A stretch of DNA of 50,435 bases from contig NZ_FNGW01000014.1 in NCBI RefSeq assembly GCF_900103615.1, positions 1 through 50,435 on the forward strand, given 5' to 3'. Below the pieces are notes generated by a model. It had not been told where the DNA came from, ran no database searches, and worked only from the letters and a program-made list of their open reading frames with translations. The position numbers and the translations under genes are program-made. Shown in pieces: positions 39,953-48,470 of this stretch. Source of the stretch: Romboutsia lituseburensis DSM 797 (GTDB lineage Bacteria; Bacillota; Clostridia; Peptostreptococcales; Peptostreptococcaceae). The first letter of the stretch is position 1. Each line of letters opens with the position of its first letter.

Positions 39953-40450
39953 CTACTTAAACCTAATATAATTTTTTTCAATTTTAGAATTGTAAGCTTC
40001 TTGTAAATCATCAAAGTTGAATCCTAAGCTATAAATCAATTCTACAAATAAACCTAGTATAGTTTTAAAGGTAATTCTCCCAAACCTTTTACTCATTGTA
40101 AGTGTTGTAATCTGATATGCTAATCTATTGAAAGTAACTTCTACTGCTGTAACTTGTATATCCTCCGTATTTATTATCATGTCTACATTTAAGAAGTTAG
40201 CTAAATTTCCTAAGTGAGCTAAAAAGTCTGAACATTCTTCTAATACATGTTTTTCGTCTACCGCTTCATCATCCCACCACTTATGCACTTTCTTAGCATT
40301 AGCTATTTCACTTAACTCTGTTTGGAGAGCTAGTATAAGCCAATATGGAACATTAAAATTGCACTCTTGATAAAAGTATCCTTTTGTATCTTTTAAATGC
40401 TCTAAAAACTCTTTTTGTCTATTTTTTACGTACTGTAAATCTTTAATCAT
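39953..40450 (-). CDS. dUTP diphosphatase, dimeric (MazG-like) type
   Basis: The 165-residue protein contains the all-alpha dUTPase_2 pattern: LILALQTELSEIANAKKVHKWW, then VLEECSDFLAHLGNLANFL, whose E and D residues bind Mg2+. It converts dUTP to dUMP plus pyrophosphate, lowering uracil in new phage DNA and supplying dUMP. It overlaps the 52-aa gene by 8 bp, so it is in the early operon, near replication functions. Confidence 0.85.
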   Translation of the reverse strand: MIKDLQYVKNRQKEFLEHLKDTKGYFYQECNFNVPYWLILALQTELSEIANAKKVHKWWDDEAVDEKHVLEECSDFLAHLGNLANFLNVDMIINTEDIQVTAVEVTFNRLAYQITTLTMSKRFGRITFKTILGLFVELIYSLGFNFDDLQEAYNSKIEKNYIRFK

Positions 40451-40601
40451 AATTCTTTTCCCCCAATTTATCTTTTTTCTTTTGGTTTTCTATTTCTTCC
40501 TCTGCAATAGTTATAGCTGTTAAAGGATCCACTTCCTTTTCTTTCATAATGTTCCATGCTTTTTCTATAACTACATGTCGTTCATGTATTGGTATTTCCA
40601 T
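40443..40601 (-). CDS. Small helical protein, 52 aa
   Basis: The 52-residue frame from ATG at 40601 follows GGGAG. It is mostly helical with VIEKAWNIMKEKEVDPLTAI and an acidic-Lys tail. It overlaps the dUTPase start by 8 bp, giving a coupled pair. No family recognised. Confidence 0.55.
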   Translation of the reverse strand: MEIPIHERHVVIEKAWNIMKEKEVDPLTAITIAEEEIENQKKKDKLGEKNYD

Positions 40602-40610
40602 ATCTCCCGC

Positions 40611-41195
40611 CTAATCTGCATATTCAATCCTATGATTGTTTGTTACACTCTTCCTACTTATGTGATAATGTAATGTTGCTTCTGCCCTTTCTAAATATTC
40701 CGCAGCATCTTTTATAGTTTTAAATTCTTTAATATCTCCATTTTCAATATTAGTAATTTTTATACGTCTCATACGGCTTGCTCGTAAATTTTTATATTTA
40801 TCTATTCTACTTATCAAATAAGTACCTTTATATTTAAATCCCTTATTTGTATAGTAACTAATGCTACCTCTTTTAATCCCTATTAAGTCACAAACTGCTT
40901 TCCCGCCTTTTACTTCAACAACTTCACCAGTGGTTACATTTTCTATTTTGAATATAGCCTTTGTGGTAGTTGTTTCTTTTACTTCTCCTGATTCTGTAAT
41001 TTGTTGTGATGAATCATACAGCTTATATGCACTGCAAGCTTGTGATATGCTTGGATATTTTATTTCACCGTCTATTACAACTCCACCTATACATTTAGCT
41101 AGTGCTATGTAATTTTTCATAATAGGATCATCCGTTAACATATTAGGACCTATTGATTTATTAAAATTTGTATCTTGTCTTTTTAATCCTTTCAT
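40611..41195 (-). CDS. NUMOD-type DNA-binding protein without a nuclease domain
   Basis: The ATG at 41195 is preceded by GGGGGCG; an earlier ATG overlaps that site. The 194-residue protein has two repeats of the NUMOD1-type pattern, a short beta strand then a helix-turn-helix: VTTGEVVEVKGGKAVCDLIGIKRGSISYY and IENGDIKEFKTIKDAAEYLERAEATLHYHI. These modules usually sit in homing endonucleases. No GIY-YIG or HNH motif is present, so this may be a stand-alone DNA-binding protein or the remains of a homing nuclease. Confidence 0.65.
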   Translation of the reverse strand: MKGLKRQDTNFNKSIGPNMLTDDPIMKNYIALAKCIGGVVIDGEIKYPSISQACSAYKLYDSSQQITESGEVKETTTTKAIFKIENVTTGEVVEVKGGKAVCDLIGIKRGSISYYTNKGFKYKGTYLISRIDKYKNLRASRMRRIKITNIENGDIKEFKTIKDAAEYLERAEATLHYHISRKSVTNNHRIEYAD

Positions 41196-41287
41196 TTTAA
41201 ACGCCCCCATAATACAGTTTTTAATTTAGTTTTTCATATTAAAACTTAATTTTTTTACCTCTATGTTGCTCCTATTGAATATTTTCA

Positions 41288-41539
41288 CTATTTAGGAGGC
41301 ATTTTGAAAACTGTATCTTGTTTAATTCTATACTTCCTGTCTAAGTAGTCTTTATTTATTCCTGCTAATAAGCATTCATGTATTCTATTTATAAGTTGAA
41401 TTGCTCTTTCTCTGCTCTCATATGCTCCTAATACTGTCATATGTCCATAAGCACTAAATCCTTTTATAACATTTTCATCAGCTATAACTTCTACATACTT
41501 TCCTATTACTTCTTGGCTTTGTGATCTTATGATAATCAT
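41288..41539 (-). CDS. Hypothetical early protein, 83 aa
   Basis: An 83-residue alpha/beta protein (MIIIRSQSQEVIGKYVEVIADENVIKGFS, then LGAYESRERAIQLINRIHECLL). The family is not recognised, although phage early regions often carry proteins beginning with this strand pattern. Its start codon overlaps the stop of the 47-aa gene upstream (ATGA), so the two are coupled. Confidence 0.6.
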   Translation of the reverse strand: MIIIRSQSQEVIGKYVEVIADENVIKGFSAYGHMTVLGAYESRERAIQLINRIHECLLAGINKDYLDRKYRIKQDTVFKMPPK

Positions 41540-41679
41540 TGTTCAATCTCCCCTTTTTCAATTTCTCTTTTGATTTTATTTGCAACCATCGTTATAAGTT
41601 CTCTATCAGCAGGAGCTGTATACTTTTTATACAACTCCTTTTGTTCTTGTAAGTACTCCTGTAATGTTTTATTCTCCAT
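41536..41679 (-). CDS. Small helical protein, 47 aa
   Basis: A 47-residue frame from ATG at 41679 with GGTGG upstream (LQEYLQEQKELYKKYTAPAD, then MVANKIKREIEKGE). The ATGA overlap with the next gene supports translation. The function is unknown. Confidence 0.55.
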   Translation of the reverse strand: MENKTLQEYLQEQKELYKKYTAPADRELITMVANKIKREIEKGEIEQ

Positions 41680-41694
41680 AATATTTCCACCACT

Positions 41695-42498
41695 TTATTT
41701 GTGACCGCTAACTAAATCATTGAATTCTTCTTCTGACATTTCGTCTAAGAAATTTTCATTAAAGTTATGAAATCTTGTTTTTTTGTATGAATTATTGGAC
41801 ATACTAGATTTATAATCATTTTTAATAGCATTTATTAACAGTCCTACTACATCCCTTGTGTTAGGATTGTTTTTTACATAATTTAGCTTTTCTTCTAAGT
41901 AGTTCATATCTTTGTTACTATCAATAAGTGTTTTTATAATTCTTCCTACTTCATTTTTTTCTAAAGGAAAATAATTAGTAATAAGTTTTGATGCTTCCAC
42001 CACCATACTTTTTTCTTTTTCTATATGTGGTGGTTCTATATCTATCTCTAACTCTTTCTCTAGTTCTTTCTCTTTCTCTATCTCTATCGGACTTTGTCCA
42101 GACAGTAAGGGGACATTGTCCTTCTTTTGTCGTTGTAATCTTTTCTTCTCTGCCCACTTAGTTTCAGAGCCTACCATATTTTGTAGCTGCGAAATAAATA
42201 TTTCTCCATTTTCTAATATCTGAACTAATCCTATTCTTGTAAATGTCTCCATAGCTACTTTTACCGTATCTATATCAGTGTTAGTTACTTTTGCAAGTGT
42301 TTTTGCATCATATGGTACTAACATACTTCCAACATTTCTTATGAGTAATCCATTAGTTTTCAAAGACTTTAAACACAATTTTAGATAAAACAAACAATAA
42401 TCTTTTCCGTTTTCTTGTTCTTCTATCCATGCTATAGCATCCTCTTCAAAGAAATCTTCTTTTAGCTTTAGCCAATAATATTTCTTTGTATTTGTCAT
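41695..42498 (-). CDS. Phage replisome organizer (Rep_Org_N / DnaD-like)
   Basis: The start is ATG at 42498, 6 nt after AGGTG; an earlier in-frame GTG is part of that site. The 267-residue protein has the typical N-terminal winged-helix domain (YYWLKLKEDFFEEDAIAWI, CLKSLKTNGLLI, TDIDTVKVAMETFTRIGLVQI) and a charged linker. Such proteins bind the phage origin and load the host helicase. Origin repeats are often inside this gene, but I see none clearly. Confidence 0.85.
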   Translation of the reverse strand: MTNTKKYYWLKLKEDFFEEDAIAWIEEQENGKDYCLFYLKLCLKSLKTNGLLIRNVGSMLVPYDAKTLAKVTNTDIDTVKVAMETFTRIGLVQILENGEIFISQLQNMVGSETKWAEKKRLQRQKKDNVPLLSGQSPIEIEKEKELEKELEIDIEPPHIEKEKSMVVEASKLITNYFPLEKNEVGRIIKTLIDSNKDMNYLEEKLNYVKNNPNTRDVVGLLINAIKNDYKSSMSNNSYKKTRFHNFNENFLDEMSEEEFNDLVSGHK

Positions 42499-42541
42499 TT
42501 GTATCACCTGCTTTTATCTGTAGTATAAATATTTAATTTTT

Positions 42542-43264
42542 CTATAAATAAAGTTCTAAATTCGCTTTAGCTACATCTATTACTAATCCAGTTTTCTTAG
42601 CTATTTCACTTATAAATAAATTTTCATCACTATTTGAGCTACTTAAATGTAATAACATTAATGTTTTAATCTTACTTAGATCATTTGATTCTAAGAACTC
42701 AATTACATTTTCTAGTTCAAAATGACTTTTAACTATTCTATTTCTTAGAGATACTGGAATAACTCTGTTTTCTATATTTTCATCGAGTATGTCTTTACTG
42801 TAGTTACATTCAATAAGTATATGATTTAAATTATTAAAACTATATTCACAATAGTAGCTATCAGTTAGAAAGAGTAAGTTCCCTATTTTTTTATGATTAA
42901 TTAGAAATCCTAAAGGCTCTTTTGCATCATGTTTAGCTTCAAAAGGCATTATTGTAAAATTACCAACTTTAAAAAACTTTTCACTTTCAATAACTGTAGT
43001 TCTGTGATTTTCTATTCCTATACTTTGGAATGTTCCTTTGCTAGAGTAGATATCTATACCATTTTCTATTAACTTTTCAACAGCTTTACAATGGTCTTTG
43101 TGTTCATGTGTTATTAAACAACCAACGACTCTTTTTAAATCAAAATTTAAACCTTCTAATATTTGTTTGTAGCTTATTCCACATTCTAATATCAATGTTT
43201 CTGTCTTAGATTGGAGCAAGTAGCAGTTCCCTTTACTGCCACTTGCTAATACCTTTAACTTCAT
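42542..43264 (-). CDS. Metallo-beta-lactamase fold hydrolase (YycJ-like)
   Basis: The 240-residue protein has KVLASGSKGNCYLL, the metal-binding motif HEHKDHCKAV, and a later EAKHDA. It matches phage-encoded MBL-fold proteins next to recT, which are thought to be exonucleases or phosphodiesterases. It overlaps RecT by one base (43264), so the two are coupled. It probably provides the 5'-3' exonuclease-like partner in the recombination block; that is inference. Confidence 0.85.
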   Translation of the reverse strand: MKLKVLASGSKGNCYLLQSKTETLILECGISYKQILEGLNFDLKRVVGCLITHEHKDHCKAVEKLIENGIDIYSSKGTFQSIGIENHRTTVIESEKFFKVGNFTIMPFEAKHDAKEPLGFLINHKKIGNLLFLTDSYYCEYSFNNLNHILIECNYSKDILDENIENRVIPVSLRNRIVKSHFELENVIEFLESNDLSKIKTLMLLHLSSSNSDENLFISEIAKKTGLVIDVAKANLELYL

Positions 43265-44139
43265 TAAAATCCTGGTCCTTCAAATGTTTCTTGTTCTACT
43301 TCTTTAAAGTCAGCATTAACTATTTCTTCTTGTGGAATTTCTATAGTCTTTTTATTAGCATTTTGATTTATCTCTTCTCTAACTTGATTGTCAACATACT
43401 CGGGGTTGCTATCATTCATAACAGCTTGGTCATTAGTTATTGCACTTTGCATTTCTATAGATAAAATTCCATATTTACTTAATAATCTTTTCATAACAGT
43501 TTTTATTGCCATTCCATCAAAGTCTGTAGCCCATAAACTAGAATCTGCTACCCATTTTTTTGCGCTACTATAACTTTGAGAATATTTTTTAGCATGTTTC
43601 TTCATTTCTTCTCTAGACATATATATTGTCTTTTCGAACCCGTTCAATAGTTTAAAATAAGCTATATATCCTACAACTACATCTCTATTTATTAGAGCTT
43701 CATCTTCATTAAATTCAATCTCTCCAGTAAGTCTATTTACTCTTTTTATCTCACCTTCATAAATTTCTATAGCATTTATAGTTTTGTATTGTCCTGTACG
43801 CATCGCTAACTGTATATAGCCTTTATATCCCATTTGGAATTGTGCTTTTTTAACAAAACTATTACCTACTTTAGTGTTGTAAGGAACTATATATGCAAAT
43901 CCTAAGTTCTGATCTATTGGTAAATCTAATGTTGCAGCTACAACAGCTGATGATATTATCGTATTTGGATCTGCATCTTTTAAAGATGGTAAATTTGATA
44001 CGTTAACTATTGAGGATATAAATGCAGGAGCTTTTTTCCCCATTAATTCATTAAATCTCTTTTTATATCCATCTTGTTTTAACAAAGTATTAACTGTTAA
44101 AGGTTTACCCGCTTCTTGTGTTTGTATTTGATTTGACAT
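43264..44139 (-). CDS. recT: RecT single-strand annealing protein
   Basis: The 291-residue protein has the RecT pattern: VNVSNLPSLKDADPNTIISSAVVAATLDLP, LGFAYIVPYN, FQMGYKGYIQLAMRTGQYK and DFDGMAIKTVMKRLLSKYG. It anneals complementary single strands during phage recombination and replication. The C terminus is acidic with EIVNADFKEVEQE. It follows the SbcC-like ATPase by 1 bp and precedes the MBL hydrolase. Confidence 0.95.
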   Translation of the reverse strand: MSNQIQTQEAGKPLTVNTLLKQDGYKKRFNELMGKKAPAFISSIVNVSNLPSLKDADPNTIISSAVVAATLDLPIDQNLGFAYIVPYNTKVGNSFVKKAQFQMGYKGYIQLAMRTGQYKTINAIEIYEGEIKRVNRLTGEIEFNEDEALINRDVVVGYIAYFKLLNGFEKTIYMSREEMKKHAKKYSQSYSSAKKWVADSSLWATDFDGMAIKTVMKRLLSKYGILSIEMQSAITNDQAVMNDSNPEYVDNQVREEINQNANKKTIEIPQEEIVNADFKEVEQETFEGPGF

Positions 44140-44140
44140 A

Positions 44141-46102
44141 CTATATCACTCCTTCTATTGAACAATTTTGTATTTTTAAAGGGTTATCTTTTGTAACTAC
44201 TAAATTTATAATTTGGTTATCAATTTCTATAAGGTTATTTACGCTTTCTCTGTTATCTATAAATATTGGTGCTTGTACACTAAAATGTTTACTTAAAGTA
44301 TCTATAATATCTAATCCTGCATTTATTTGACCTGCAGTATTTGCATTAGAGAATGGAACTCCATTTATTAAAGCTTCACAAGTTTCATCTATTCCGCCAT
44401 TAACCTGCTCTTTAAATAGCTTAAATCTAACATTTTTAAATTTACTATTTATATTATTTTCAAGCATATTAACTCTTGTTTTTATAAATAACTCACATAG
44501 CATAACTATCTTTTCTTGTTTGGCTATCTCAATTCCAAGCTCTTTTTCTTCATCTAATAACTCTTGTTTTCTAACTTCTAAATCTTTGTTTAAACCTTCT
44601 TTAGCTAGAGTTTTATTTAACTCATTTATTTGATTTACTAACTCTCTTTTCTTATTTCTAAGTTCATCATTGTTAGATCCAGTAAAGTTTTCTACTTTTT
44701 CTTCTAAATCAGATATATTTTTATTAAGCATATCTATAGTTTCTCTATCTTCATTAGTATAAACAGCTTCAACTTTTACATCTTCTAATTCAGATTTTAT
44801 ACTTGAAACTATCATACTCTTATCTTGTATAACTAATAGTAACTCACTTGATTTATCGCTTAATTCTTCCAACTCAGTTGTTATTTTTTCAACTTCCTTC
44901 TTAGTTGCAAACCCTTTAGCTTGAATATCTTTTAAAATCTTTGATTTATTTAAGTTAAAGTTTTCTAGTAGCTCTTGTCTTTTAGCTTCTATATCATTAG
45001 TTTCAAAAGGTCTTTTACAAGTGGGACACTCAGTTTCTATAGAGCTTGTATCTAAAATTTCTTGTTGCTTATTTATATATTCATTTCTTAATCTATCCGT
45101 TTCCTTAGTAACTGCATCCTTCTGATATTCCTTAGATTTCTTTTCATTATCAACAGTTATTAACTTCATCCTAAAGTCATTAACTTCATTTTCAGCAGTT
45201 CTTAACTTGTCCATTAACTCTAACTTTTTAGCTGAACCTCTATTCATAGCTTGTTGATGCATATCTTGTATTTGCTTTTTCATAGAGAATACAGTTTCTT
45301 TATCTTTTAATATTTGTTCATTAACTTTACTGCTATCTAAAAGTTCATCTTCTACTTTTTCTAATGATTTATTAAGTAATTTTACTTCTTCTTTTATAGC
45401 TTTAAAGTCTATATCTACTATACTTCTATCACATTCATTTATTCTTATTGGTATATCTTTCTTCCTAGCTCCTAACTTGGTTATGCTTGCCTTTTTGCTT
45501 TTCATAATAGAGTCAACTTCTTGGCTTTCTAGTTCTACTCTTAACTGTTCTAAATCTTTATTGGTATCTATAACTTGCCCTACTGTTACATCACCTGCAA
45601 CTTCTAATATTATTTTTCTAGCTTCTTTCCAGTTTAAAGAGTCAGAGAAAAAGTATGGGTTAGTTAATAACTTAAACTGATCTTCTTCTGCTATCTCTGA
45701 TATTTTCTTTTTATACTCAGTCTTTTTAACTGGAACATCGTTTATTTCATATATAGTTTCATTTCCATTGAATGTTTTTTCTGCTTCTCCGCGCTTCTTA
45801 GTCCATTTTTCTTTATACGTTTTAGTTAACTTTACTTCTTGTCCATCTATTTCTAAGACTCCAGTTACAGTTGGATTAAGTCCTCTTACAGTACAGTTAT
45901 TTTCATCTAATGGCTTTATTTCAAAATCAGTTCTATTCTTACTATCCTTATCAAACATCAACCAACTAAATGCATCAAATATACTTGTTTTTCCAAGTGC
46001 ATTTTCTCCTAATATATTAGTTACTTTTTCAAAATCTATATTAATTTCTTTTATTCCTTTAAAGTTTTCTACTATTAATCGCTTTAAGATTATTAATTTC
46101 AT
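44141..46102 (-). CDS. SbcC/Rad50-like AAA ATPase
   Basis: The 653-residue protein has Walker A (LGENALGKTS), two long coiled coils (about 185-300 and 355-500) and a hook motif CPTCKRPF near residue 355. The C-terminal lobe holds NTAGQINAGLDI and a degenerate Walker B (IFIDNRES). It belongs to the SMC/Rad50 superfamily and may process DNA ends for RecT. No nuclease partner of the SbcD type is adjacent, except the MBL-fold protein two genes away. Confidence 0.88.
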   Translation of the reverse strand: MKLIILKRLIVENFKGIKEINIDFEKVTNILGENALGKTSIFDAFSWLMFDKDSKNRTDFEIKPLDENNCTVRGLNPTVTGVLEIDGQEVKLTKTYKEKWTKKRGEAEKTFNGNETIYEINDVPVKKTEYKKKISEIAEEDQFKLLTNPYFFSDSLNWKEARKIILEVAGDVTVGQVIDTNKDLEQLRVELESQEVDSIMKSKKASITKLGARKKDIPIRINECDRSIVDIDFKAIKEEVKLLNKSLEKVEDELLDSSKVNEQILKDKETVFSMKKQIQDMHQQAMNRGSAKKLELMDKLRTAENEVNDFRMKLITVDNEKKSKEYQKDAVTKETDRLRNEYINKQQEILDTSSIETECPTCKRPFETNDIEAKRQELLENFNLNKSKILKDIQAKGFATKKEVEKITTELEELSDKSSELLLVIQDKSMIVSSIKSELEDVKVEAVYTNEDRETIDMLNKNISDLEEKVENFTGSNNDELRNKKRELVNQINELNKTLAKEGLNKDLEVRKQELLDEEKELGIEIAKQEKIVMLCELFIKTRVNMLENNINSKFKNVRFKLFKEQVNGGIDETCEALINGVPFSNANTAGQINAGLDIIDTLSKHFSVQAPIFIDNRESVNNLIEIDNQIINLVVTKDNPLKIQNCSIEGVI

Positions 46103-46170
46103 TGATATTTCCTCCTAAATTTCATATAATATAATCAGTTTTAAATTTTTTTAATTCTAGTTTTTTTAGA

Positions 46171-46195
46171 TGGAGCCACTGCAATGGCTCTTTTC
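46171..46195 (+). terminator. Hairpin with T tract on the plus strand
   Basis: GAGCCA, 6-nt loop, TGGCTC then TTTTCTT on the plus strand, opposite to the genes around it. It may block antisense transcription; no plus-strand gene upstream is visible. Confidence 0.45.
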
Positions 46196-46375
46196 TTATA
46201 TAAATAATTCATATTCCTTACTAATATGTTCATTTACTATTTTTAAAGTCTCTCGTGCAGTTTCTTCTATTCCTTGATAATATCTTTTACTAGTGTCACT
46301 TATATTACTTTTTTGCATAGAAGCTGCAAGTTCTATCCTAGCTTGCATTTTTGCTTTTAATTCTTCTAGTACCAT
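46196..46375 (-). CDS. Small helical protein, 59 aa
   Basis: A 59-residue all-helical protein (MVLEELKAKMQARIELAAS, then YYQGIEETARETLKIVNEHI) from ATG at 46375, whose start overlaps the preceding gene. AAGGAG precedes it. The function is unknown; it lies in the early operon, upstream of the SbcC-like gene. Confidence 0.6.
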   Translation of the reverse strand: MVLEELKAKMQARIELAASMQKSNISDTSKRYYQGIEETARETLKIVNEHISKEYELFI

Positions 46376-46518
46376 TTATTTTGAATCTCCTTTTTTTCTA
46401 TTGTTGCAGTTATTAACTTTCCATCTGATACTGCAAATATCCAATTCATCTTATGCCACTCTACTGCTTCTTCTAAAGTTATAGAGTATAGATCTTTTAG
46501 TTTTCTAGTTAGCTTCAT
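46366..46518 (-). CDS. Small hypothetical protein, 50 aa
   Basis: A 50-residue frame from ATG at 46518 with GGTGAG upstream. It begins with basic residues (MKLTRKLKDLY), then LEEAVEWHKMNWIF and a beta end. It overlaps the next gene by 10 bp. No family recognised. Confidence 0.55.
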   Translation of the reverse strand: MKLTRKLKDLYSITLEEAVEWHKMNWIFAVSDGKLITATIEKKEIQNKWY

Positions 46519-46531
46519 TTAGCTCACCTCC

Positions 46532-46840
46532 TTAAAAGCAACCACCGTTACTTCTCCATTTTTCATAAGATAGTCTGTCTAATCTGTATTCTCTACCTAT
46601 TTTTGTTACACTGAATACTTTGCTTATTTCTGCATGTTTGGCTAAGTTTCTTACATAGCTTTCTGATGCTTTTAAATATTTTGCAAACTCTTTAATTGTT
46701 AGATACTCCCTAGGAGCATAATCATTACTGTCTCTAAACATTTGCATAACTTCTACTATATCTTCTCTATCAGCTATAGCTGATAGCAGAGAATCTCTAT
46801 CTATATTTCTGATGATTAGCCTTTGCATTTCTGTTGCCAT
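46532..46840 (-). CDS. HTH excisionase-family protein
   Basis: The 102-residue protein has the MerR/excisionase-like winged helix YLTIKEFAKYLKASESYVRNL and KIGREYRLDRLSYEKW in the C-terminal half. Such proteins act as excisionases or regulators. The N-terminal 40 residues are helical and may be an interaction domain. It lies early, away from the integrase, so it could be Xis or a transcription factor. Confidence 0.75.
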   Translation of the reverse strand: MATEMQRLIIRNIDRDSLLSAIADREDIVEVMQMFRDSNDYAPREYLTIKEFAKYLKASESYVRNLAKHAEISKVFSVTKIGREYRLDRLSYEKWRSNGGCF

Positions 46841-46849
46841 GTTATCCTC

Positions 46850-47209
46850 CTATAAATTTCCAACCACTTCTACGTTATCAAAATACCAATTAAGAGCCGC
46901 TACCTTTAACTGTTCTAAAGTTTGTATTTCTATTGTAAAATCTTCATCTATTTCATCAATTCTTGTTAGGTTAGCTTCATTCCATTCATAAATAGTTATC
47001 CAAGGGAATCTTTCATCTATTTCAAATCTAAGTTTATTTATTTCTACTGCTAATATGGAAGTTGTTTGTATATCCATATCTGTAATTGTTGTTTTTATTT
47101 TTTTTGATTGTTTAGCTAAAGCTACTGATCCTTCTGCTTCTCTTTTTTCATCACTCCATACTGGTGGATTTACTTCACACTCTTCTAATGTTAAAAAATC
47201 ATTATTCAT
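46850..47209 (-). CDS. Hypothetical early protein, 119 aa
   Basis: A 119-residue protein beginning with an acidic segment (FLTLEECEVNPPVW), then helical parts and VAALNWYFDNVEVVGN. No known domain. It lies between the antirepressor and the excisionase-like genes. The ribosome binding site is AGGAGGGG. Confidence 0.6.
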   Translation of the reverse strand: MNNDFLTLEECEVNPPVWSDEKREAEGSVALAKQSKKIKTTITDMDIQTTSILAVEINKLRFEIDERFPWITIYEWNEANLTRIDEIDEDFTIEIQTLEQLKVAALNWYFDNVEVVGNL

Positions 47210-47226
47210 TATTAACCCCTCCTATT

Positions 47227-48030
47227 TTAAGCTTCTGCTAGTTCTAATACTGGTTTTAATTTATTTATAAAATATATCTGTCCTTTTCCTGTTATCTTAG
47301 GTGTCTTACTTATACTTATATGACCATCAGCATGTGTTATAGATGTTTCTTTTATTTCCATTAATTCTAATTTCATTGACTTTTGAGTTGGCATATTGTA
47401 ATCCGACCCTTTTCTTTTTATTAAATATTCATTTTCCCTTAGCCATTCAAAAAATCTATTTTGTCCTATATCTACTCCATTCTGTTTTAATATCTTTGCT
47501 AATTCACCAACTAATATAGATGTATGACTTGCACTTACTGCATCTGCAAATAATACTTTTGGAGTTTGTTGTTTTATAACTTCATCTTTTTGTTTATTTT
47601 CAAGTTGAAGTTTTTCTTTTTCTTCCTCTTGCTCCACTAATTGCTCTAATGCTTCTTTATAAGTTTTTGGAAGTTTAAATTGTTGATTATTTTTAAGTTC
47701 TTCTTCCATTTCATGAAACTTTCTTATAAATTTAGCTTTTGCTATGACCATCTTTGTCCCATTATATGTAAACATTAGATTTTCAAATCCTTCTTTAGTC
47801 ATTAGGTACTTTGGCATTTCTCGATTATTAGAATTGATATATGAGCACTGAGCAAAATTTCGTTGTGCTATTTCTCTTGTTTCATGATTACTCATCAATT
47901 TATTTATAAGTTCTCTTATATCTTTCATTACATCTGCATGTCTTTTATCTGTAACTTCTGCAACTTTTAAACTATCAGTTATTGGCACTAACTCACCTTT
48001 GAAATCTTCAAGTTGTACTAATTCTTTCAT
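47227..48030 (-). CDS. Antirepressor: Rha domain plus KilAC domain
   Basis: The 267-residue protein has an N-terminal Rha-type domain (KRHADVMKDIRELI, then YLMTKEGFENLMFTYNG, then KAKFIRKFHEME), a coiled coil (about 105-150) and a C-terminal KilAC/ANT domain (LAKILKQNGVDIGQNRFFEWLRENEYLI). Such proteins interfere with host or phage repressor function. GGAGGAG precedes ATG. A 17-bp operator lies upstream at 48076-48092. Confidence 0.88.
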   Translation of the reverse strand: MKELVQLEDFKGELVPITDSLKVAEVTDKRHADVMKDIRELINKLMSNHETREIAQRNFAQCSYINSNNREMPKYLMTKEGFENLMFTYNGTKMVIAKAKFIRKFHEMEEELKNNQQFKLPKTYKEALEQLVEQEEEKEKLQLENKQKDEVIKQQTPKVLFADAVSASHTSILVGELAKILKQNGVDIGQNRFFEWLRENEYLIKRKGSDYNMPTQKSMKLELMEIKETSITHADGHISISKTPKITGKGQIYFINKLKPVLELAEA

Positions 48031-48075
48031 CTTTTCTCCTCCTATGAATTTTTGTTGTTTATTTGGTTAAACTAA

Positions 48076-48092
48076 GTTGTATCAAACGCAAC
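48076..48092. promoter_or_regulatory. Repressor operator upstream of the antirepressor gene
   Basis: GTTGT, 7 bp, GCAAC matches the 17-bp operator pattern found in the repressor-cro region (GTTGC-N7-GCAAC). It lies between the Cro-like stop and the antirepressor start. Confidence 0.6.
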
Positions 48093-48094
48093 TT

Positions 48095-48295
48095 TTAATT
48101 TAAAAAAATTTTGACAACATCTTCTGTCGATAATTTAAATATTTGTTTTAATTTTTTAACTTCTTCTATCGAAAAAGCAACTTTTCCATTTTCTTTTCTA
48201 GAATAAGATGAAGTTTGCTTTAAACCAAGAAGTTCAGCTAGATCTGATTGCGTATAATCAAAATCAGTTCTTAGTTTCCTTAGTTCTTTTGTCAT
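48095..48295 (-). CDS. Cro-like XRE family regulator, 66 aa
   Basis: A 66-residue HTH protein (LRTDFDYTQSDLAELLGLKQTSSYSRKENGKVAFSIEEVKKL). It diverges from the LexA-like repressor, the usual Cro position, and starts the early operon. Its promoter is at 48350-48378. GAGGTG precedes ATG. Confidence 0.88.
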   Translation of the reverse strand: MTKELRKLRTDFDYTQSDLAELLGLKQTSSYSRKENGKVAFSIEEVKKLKQIFKLSTEDVVKIFLN

Positions 48296-48321
48296 ATTAT
48301 CACCTCTATATTTGTTACTTT

Positions 48322-48412
48322 GTTGCGTTTATTGCAACCTTATATTTATATAATATTGCATAAGAAGCAACTTGTCAACAATCTTTAACAAAAAAGTTTC
48401 TAGTAAAGCAAC
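48322..48412. promoter_or_regulatory. Three 17-bp operators in the repressor/cro intergenic region
   Basis: Sites with the pattern (G/A)TT(G/T)C-N7-GCAAC occur at 48322-48338 (GTTGC / GCAAC), 48355-48371 (ATTGC / GCAAC) and 48396-48412 (GTTTC / GCAAC). A further half site GCAAC lies at 48429-48433. They overlap the early promoter, as expected for repressor/Cro competition. Confidence 0.75.
48350..48378 (-). promoter_or_regulatory. Early promoter (PR-like)
   Basis: On the minus strand TTGACA (48373-48378), 17 bp, TATTAT (48350-48355), a near consensus sigma-A promoter that drives the Cro-like and early genes. The operator at 48355-48371 fills its spacer, so repressor binding would block it. 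Confidence 0.85.
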
Positions 48413-48439
48413 TTTTATTTATTTTAATGCAACTTAGCT

Positions 48440-48445
48440 TATAAT
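48440..48445 (+). promoter_or_regulatory. -10 of the repressor maintenance promoter
   Basis: TATAAT 26 bp upstream of the repressor GTG start, with no good -35. A weak -35 near operator sites would fit activation or autoregulation by the repressor. Confidence 0.45.
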
Positions 48446-48470
48446 ATTCATAGTGGAGGTGTTTTTTATT

